DNA of 64,000 nt, taken from NCBI RefSeq assembly GCF_028009165.1, contig NC_079244.1, positions 3,224,001 to 3,288,000 on the forward strand, in the 5' to 3' direction. The translations under genes and the position numbers were made by a program. Under the pieces are notes generated by a model, which saw nothing but the letters and a program-made list of their open reading frames with translations, was not told the origin of the DNA and ran no database searches. Positions 58,217 to 64,000 of this stretch are shown here, piece after piece. Origin of the DNA: Akanthomyces muscarius (lineage: Eukaryota; Ascomycota; Sordariomycetes; Hypocreales; Cordycipitaceae). Every line of letters starts with the position of its first letter. Position 1 is the first letter of the stretch.

Positions 58217-58335
58217 ACATACGACCATAGGCAGTAGAATACACCGCGTCCCGTTTGCTCCGCTGAAGTTAAGCTATTGACCGGCAGATTAGTAGTTGGG
58301 TCGGTGACGACCAGCGAACACCGGCTGTTGTATGT
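58217..58335 (+). rRNA. 5S ribosomal RNA, divergent variant
   Basis: A segment of 119 bp starts ACATACGACCATAGG and ends GGCTGTTGTATGT, complementary ends that form helix I. It contains the internal Pol III control region TTAGTAGTTGGGTCGGTGACGACCAGCGAA, identical in large part to other filamentous-ascomycete 5S genes. A T-run directly follows as Pol III terminator. The 5' half differs clearly from the usual sequence, yet helix II (GGCAGTAG with CTATTGACC) and helix III (GCG with CGC) still pair. That suggests a functional variant rather than a decayed copy. Dispersed single 5S genes are normal in these fungi. Confidence 0.88.
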
Positions 58336-58559
58336 TTTTATTTTTGATATTTTTGATTCTATTTTCTATAACCGTTTTCTCATTTCAAGCCTCACTAATC
58401 TGCCGCGCATCTTTTTGCGGCGCATTTCCAGGTGGCTGTGGCGCTTATTATGCAGGTCGACCACTAGGGGGCCCATTATTGCGGCCACAATCACACAGGC
58501 TCTACCTAGGTAGATAGCATTGGGGTGACACTTAAGTAGGAGTAGTGGCTGATTAGATC

Positions 58560-58690
58560 TTTCATCTTTTCTTACTTGGACTACTTCCTCTATTTATCTT
58601 ATTATTTTCATTCCTATTATCTTTATTATTTCTTATATTCCTCTTATTTGCTCTATCTTCCTTATTCTATCTCTATTTCTTTTTTTATAA
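58560..58690. repeat. Pyrimidine-rich, AT-rich low-complexity tract
   Basis: About 130 bp of almost pure T and C with A (runs like CTTTATTATTTCTTATATTC). It is compositionally the strand mirror of the purine tract at 44095-44260 on the other side of the NRPS cluster. Confidence 0.7.
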
Positions 58691-59903
58691 GAACTAAAAT
58701 GGTCTGGCTAATAGCGTCTTCTTTTAACCACCTGTGGAAGGCAGAAGTCGTTTCGGACGGAGAAATATATCCTAGCTGGCATTGGCCCTTTCATCCTTCA
58801 GCGACTATAAATGCATGGCATGAAAACATGAATTAATTCTGTCTATCGTTATCCTGCCGTTGCGGTGCTTCGTGCTTGCCACTGACTAATGTCTTTCACG
58901 CGAGGTACAATCAACGAAGTGGCCACTGTTTACTTGAGAAATGAGGTGACTAAAATCAGGAAGATTGCCTGGGCGACGAATAAATTGAGTCATCGCACTG
59001 TGCGTGCTTATATTTCAATTTTCTCCGTGGACTTTTGGGTTTTCCTGAATTGTGCTGCACACCTAGAAACAAGGCGTGACACTAACCACTAAATTTAGTC
59101 ACCACCAAACTGATTTCCATCCATTTGCAAACACTTCCTAATCATAAATACCCCTTGGCCCCTTCGAACCGGGGCTCTTCTCACAAGGTAGACCCATTAA
59201 ACCAGATCTATACCTTTATCAAGACTTTTTCTGCACGTACCACTCCAAACATCATCACCAGCTGGCACACTTATTACCATGCATCCTACGAAGCTGCAAG
59301 TTGACATTACTCTTTACAGAGATGGTCTTTAAAAGTCAGATGTGGCAGTTATTGACTGCTAAAACTAATGACACAGTCTACTCAAAATGTGTCATAACCG
59401 GACATTCTTTTGCGGAGAATTGTTAGGAATCAGCTCTATAGCCCTTAGCAGGCCTTCCAAATCATGTTCTCGTTAATATCATGTGGTATTCTGATCTTCA
59501 GAGTTTTGAAAGGCTGCGGCATACCTCTCGCATTTTCATTATTCTATTTAGCGTCAATCCAGCGTTCAAGTCCTTGCACTTAAAGTCAGATGAGCATCGA
59601 CGATTCTACGAGAGGGCAAGACTCTGGGAAGTACCGCGCAGCATTGTCCTTACGCACCAAGAAGCATTCTTCCGCGCGCGATGGAGGCAAGACAAATGCA
59701 ACGGGAAAGCTGATTAGCACTACGACAAAGATGGCAAAAACAAGACAAGACAGCGAGGACGACAGTGATAACTCGGGGCGACTATGATAACCAAGAAGTA
59801 ACTACTGGCAAGAGGACTGAGCTCGTAGAGAACGAAAGCTTCCTGTGGTCTGCAGGGTCAGCGGGATTAAGGGATTACGAGCATGGTGGGCCGATCCCTT
59901 GAA

Positions 59904-59907
<4 letters not shown>

Positions 59908-59938
<31 letters not shown>
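59908..59938. repeat. (GA)n microsatellite
   Basis: An AG/GA dinucleotide run of about 30 bp, uninterrupted. Confidence 0.95.
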
Positions 59939-59940
<2 letters not shown>

Positions 59941-60769
59941 TTTCTTAGTATAGCTTAAGATATCACATGATCTTCTAATTATTCAAATCCAGCCATACCC
60001 TATCACAACCACGAGCGCCGGCCGGCCCGTTCTGACGGCCACACCATCATCACGCAGGGCTCTAAGACGGGAACTTGACAATCAATCTGGCAGGCATCAG
60101 TATCGACGGTGCCCGTGCTCTTTTGAGAGAGAAGGAATAAAAAGTTGGGATGTCATTAGGCAAGTCTGGAGCACTTACATGGCGGTGCCGAAAGGGGTCG
60201 CGACCCATCTGTCTCCGAATACGACCAGCATCGCATTCCGCAAGCGAGACAGGAAACTGTAGACTCAATAAGCAGTGACCGAGGACATTCGATTGAAATC
60301 CAGGGCAACCCGGCACCAGGAAAGGTGGTTGTAGAATGGGTGTATTTCATCGCTCAGACTGTCTGAGACTTGTTGACCTCGGTTGTCCTAGGCTATCATC
60401 CTCGCCAGTAAGATGATGCAGGGTACCGATTGTCGTCGCTGGCCTGCGTCCAAAACAAGTCCCTGAATTTTCATATGCTCTATGCCAATTACTAACAATT
60501 ACTAGACTAGGGTATACGGTGCCTGTGTCTTTGCTGCCGGTCTGGATTAACGCTCGACTTGGCGCCTACAAGAACTCTGCCACGCCGTACCCCCCAATAG
60601 CGAACTGTGACCTACCTTTTGCCGTCCCAATGCTGAAGACATGACACTCTCAAGTCAAGACATTCTACGTGAAGCTGAAAATAAAACTCGAATCTTGTCT
60701 TGGGCGCATCATTCAATCGCCGGCTAGCGGCAGCCGAGGAATGTAATGGTACCCTGAACGATGGCAAAC

Positions 60770-60778
60770 TATAAATAG
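60770..60778 (+). promoter_or_regulatory. TATA box of the small secreted protein gene
   Basis: TATAAATAG lies about 130 bp upstream of the ATG at 60902. Confidence 0.5.
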
Positions 60779-60901
60779 GCCGCTTTCTGCCTCTTTGCCA
60801 TTTCGGTTCTACGTAATAATTCTTTCGAGAGAGAAATATCCCAATCAACTTTTATACATACCTCAGACTACCTGCCGGCGTCTCCCGTACACATTGACAA
60901 G

Positions 60902-61311
60902 ATGAAGTTCCTACGTCGCGGCCCTTCTCGCGCCCACCATCCTCGCCGCCGACATGGGCGTGCGAGACACGCTGCTCGCGGACGCCCAATCCGTGGGAAA
61001 CGAGGGCGGACCCGCTGGTCTGCTGCAGCTCGTCAAGAAAGAGGTATGAGCCAATCGCATGATCACGAAACGCCCTGCATACAGACCATGCTGATAAGCT
61101 TTTGTCCCATCAGTGCCCCGATCTGCCCCCAAGCTGTATCCAGGGGTTGCTCAAGAAGCTGCTCAACGACGCGAGGAAGGGAAAAAAGACCGGCCGCGGA
61201 GCTGGAAGCGGCGCTGGCGGGAACAAAGAATGTGCTCCCAAGTTGACTGCCTGTGTCACGAAGATCCTCCCAAAGCTTGCCGCAGCAAAGGGCCCTACAC
61301 AGCCAAAGTAA
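60902..61311 (+). pseudogene. Small secreted Cys-containing protein gene with apparent 1-nt frameshift in the signal peptide
   Basis: Two exons, 60902-61043 and 61114-61311, are separated by a GTATGA..CAG intron. From 60912 the frame reads YVAALLAPTILAADMGVRDT, a secretion-signal-like start. It continues in phase through the intron to CPDLPPSC and a C-terminal KECAPKLTACVTKILPKL, giving four Cys. However, the natural ATG (MKF) at 60902 is one base out of frame with this, and the in-frame codon overlapping it is a TGA. A single extra base around 60910-60911 would explain it. Either the gene is broken, the sequence has an error, or an unseen upstream exon provides the start. The TATA box suggests it was expressed. 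The family was not recognised, and an effector-like role is only a guess. Confidence 0.6.
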
Positions 61312-63599
61312 AAGAGAGTAATTTTACCCTCGCGCTTGCGTGACAGGACAAAAACGTAGCACAAAATTACAAGACAGTGAAGAAGAATCTGGCCTAGTGC
61401 TACATTTCGTGCGCTCGTTCCTAAATAGGATTTTCTTTTACGGCTGATTGGCGTCTTTGTGCAGTTGTGACAGTATGAAGGACACAGTCTTGTCACAGCT
61501 AATAGAGTAAATCTGGTTGGACGCGCTTGTTGAAGTTGCCCAGCATTTGACACTTGCTTTTTTTTCCCCCACGATTCAAAACTCTCTTCTAATACGTCGT
61601 GCTTGCATAACTAATGCTGTACCGGCTATCGAGCTGTGTGGCTGTTGATCACGGCAGTGCTCCCGAGTTGCGGACCAGGCGAGCACGAGCGAGATACTGC
61701 AGCAGCACGGTGCGGCGGATTGACAAGACCCGTCTCACGTTAGAGATGGTAGCATGGGAATGTCTCAATTACAGCAATCATTCATGTCAAACCTGACATG
61801 TTGGATTATGTCAAAGCTTGATGTATGAGGACAAACGGATCAACGCCACGGCCAACCTGCTACCGGGTTCCCCGCAGCCGAAGCCCGGCCCGGCCCCGAT
61901 CACGTTTCGCTGGTCCACGTCGTGTGGTGCGACAGCGTGTGCGACATGCGTACACTTTTAGTAAGAAAAATTGACAATGCAAAGCTAGGGTGCAGCATCA
62001 CACGGCATACGATGCGTTCTGGGCTAGCAAGTTCCGAGAATAGTACATGCTGGGGTAATGCAACGTTCTCCGCGCGCGCTGGGCAGTGTAAATCAGCCTG
62101 TGCAGGACGTGAGAATCTTCAAACCTTGCTTAAGTCGTTGATGGTATTCTTCATGTTCTCTCTGAACAGTAACTGCGCAGATTATCCGCCATTTTGGCGT
62201 CCTGGATAGCTCTGTAAGACTTCTTCTTTAGATGTGAAAGCCGGGCGTCTCGGGGCATTTCTGCTGCAGGCTGCTGGCACCCTTGTAATAAGCCAGCGAA
62301 TAAGTGGCGTTGTAGCTGCCATTTCAGTACTGACGGACTTGGCGTGGACTTTATGTAGTGGCATGCTACGTGGTATATTAGCGGGAAGGATGTGCCAATG
62401 GCACGCACTCTAGCTATCATCTTACAATATTCAATGACCATCAGATTTGACGAAACCTCGTTACCAACGCCTGGAACATCATGGCAGTCAACCATCAAGC
62501 CTAGCTACAGTTTGCGATTGTCCGTGGTAGTACTTGCACTCTTCAGGAGGCGATGCTTTGTTAGACTTGCATTGCCTCCTATGACCGCATATCCACGCAG
62601 TTTGCAACCAAGAAAGCCGCATCTGACATGAGGATGCTCGTTCTGGAACCTGGCTTTGCTTCCATGACTCGAGCGGCAGACTTTCGGTCAGCATCGCCTG
62701 CACACCATCTCATCTTGGCCGAAGCTAATTATAGCGGGCTCTAGCGTGGTGGGTAAGGGCAGCTGGCCACACTCCTGGAACACGGCTGCATTAGGGCGCC
62801 AGCATGCCGCATTGCCGTTTGTCATAAGATGGTGCCTCTGACACAGAGCTGGGTGGGAGCAGTCAGTCGTTTTAGCTCGGAGCGCGGAACGGCAGTACCG
62901 GAGGTTGTGACCGTAGACGGCAGGTCATCGCGTCGGGGCGCCGAGCTGCTGCGCTGTTCGATTTCCCCGCAGCAGGTAACTTGGGCAGTATTGGGAAAGC
63001 AGGGAGCCTTGTCTGCCAGTGTATATAAGAGACCGGCCCATCGTGGGCCTGTATGTTGACGCTCGGTTGGTTCTGAATGACTTTTGGTGGTCTGTCTTCC
63101 GACAAAGGCACAGACTATAAAGACACGAGGCCCGGCCGCGCCCCCATCGACTGACCGATCTCGACGACCATAGAGGTGGAACAAGATATTTTTTTTTCTT
63201 GACATATCAAGGGACCCGCGATAGATACAGGTTAAAGCCAAAGGAAACGACCATCGATAACGCCATCGGGGCTTGTTTGTCACGGTATCCGCAGCGGATC
63301 TCGACCGACAAGGGTGACGAGCTTGAAGAGAAGAAAAAAGTCAAATCGAACCAATTGGGTCAGGGCGGCCGGCTTTATTGAGCCCTGAGGCTTCAGGTTA
63401 TTTTTCTTCCTACTGCCAATCGCGTGCGGCTTGTCAATTCAACACTAGACAAGCAAGACCAAGTTTTTTTCTCACATACGCGAGGGAGAAGGGCGCCAGA
63501 TTACCAGGCCAACATAAGCCCGGACAGTCCGCAAACCTCTACTTCCCTTCTGGCAACACCCAACACGCATCATCACAGTCGAGACGGCAGCCAGCAGCC
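61312..63599. other. Gene-poor intergenic region
   Basis: About 2.3 kb with no conserved coding sequence or RNA gene that I can support. Confidence 0.5.
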
Positions 63600-63709
63600 A
63601 TGTTTCGCCGCAACCATGCGAGTGCTGCCGCGCAGGCTGCGAGGGCCGGAGGACAGGCGATGAGGTTGAGCAGAAGCAGGCTGATGAGCACCAGTGGCTT
63701 CATCAAGGT

Positions 63710-63741
<32 letters not shown>

Positions 63742-64000
63742 TGTCCTCTTCTGCTCCTGGTGGCCGGGGTGCTCCGAGCTACCTCCCTGGAACCCCGCTG
63801 AGCTGCAGCCCTGTGGGCGCTGGAGCAGTACCTACCTCACTGACAGCAGGCCCTGGAGCCCGTCTTTTCAGCACTGCGGCCACTGAAGCCAGCGCTAGTT
63901 ACAGCACCATCGACAGTGCCGCAACCCCGCTATCCACTCGCTCGGCTCAAGCCCCTCCTCCTCTTCGTCCCGCCAGCTTGTCGACTTTTTCTTCCCGTCG
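63600..64000 (+). CDS. Unidentified Q/S/P/A-rich protein, 5' part only
   Basis: The ORF opens at the ATG at 63600 and stays open to the window end, at least 133 residues. The N-terminus MFRRNHASAAAQAARAGGQA is Arg/Ala-rich without acidic residues, as in a mitochondrial presequence, but no domain follows. A pure CAG run of ten Gln codons lies at 63711-63740. Downstream sequence is Ser/Pro/Ala/Thr-rich ([18 protein letters not shown]) and probably disordered. The product cannot be named from this fragment. Confidence 0.6.
63711..63740 (+). repeat. (CAG)10 polyglutamine-coding repeat
   Basis: Ten uninterrupted CAG codons lie inside the open frame that begins at 63600. Confidence 0.9.

Larger units (their letters stand above)
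58336..60901. other. Gene-poor, AT-rich region
   Basis: About 2.6 kb containing a pyrimidine-rich tract (58560-58690), a GA microsatellite (59908-59938) and the promoter of the small secreted protein gene. No conserved coding sequence was seen. Confidence 0.5.

Noticed and set aside
59146..59225. tRNA-like segment on the minus strand with a GGTTCGAA core
   Set aside because: The supposed T-stem does not close properly (G-G at the loop-closing pair) and no acceptor stem or consistent anticodon arm can be drawn.

Overview
The window is nuclear DNA of a filamentous ascomycete, most likely Sordariomycetes and probably Hypocreales. The support is short GT..AG introns of about 50-130 bp, a dispersed single 5S rRNA gene, fungal forms of housekeeping genes, a siderophore transporter/esterase pair and a compact NRPS cluster. 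The species cannot be named from the sequence. Gene models were built by hand from splice sites, reading-frame continuity and family conservation. All multi-exon models close in frame.

Layout. 0.1-11.5 kb: MBF1 coactivator, a DUF1365 membrane protein, Hrp1/Nab4 RNA-binding protein (with one unusually long intron), a Gyp1-type Rab GAP and a GT90 (CAP10) glycosyltransferase. 11.5-16.4 kb: a gene-poor island with degenerate repeats around an intronless gene for a bacterial-type HEAT-like protein, a candidate horizontal transfer. 16.4-19.6 kb: a siderophore iron transporter and an IroE-like siderophore esterase, tail to tail, each with a perfect iron-GATA nonamer upstream. 20.9-40.3 kb: complex I subunit NDUFS7/PSST, the HECT ubiquitin ligase Rsp5, Pab2, a fungal Hv1 voltage-gated proton channel, a HAPSTR1-like protein, an ISWI remodeler and eIF3i. 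41.3-43.3 kb: a secreted TAP-like serine peptidase.

45.0-57.1 kb is the most interesting part, a six-gene biosynthetic cluster that I do not recognise. It encodes two different sulfotransferase-like P-loop proteins, a 2-oxoglutarate/Fe(II) oxygenase, a Gfo/Idh/MocA oxidoreductase fused to an aldo-keto reductase through an NGH-repeat linker, an HD-domain hydrolase, and a single-module NRPS (remnant C - A - T - C). The NRPS A domain lacks the Asp that normally binds the alpha-amino group. The likely logic is activation of an unusual acid, condensation or release by the terminal C domain, and tailoring by hydroxylation, two redox activities and possibly sulfation.

57.1-64.0 kb is gene-poor. It holds a sequence-divergent 5S rRNA gene whose stems appear preserved by paired changes, a small secreted Cys-containing protein gene with an apparent 1-nt frameshift in its signal peptide, simple repeats, and the 5' end of an unidentified Q/S/P/A-rich protein that runs off the window.
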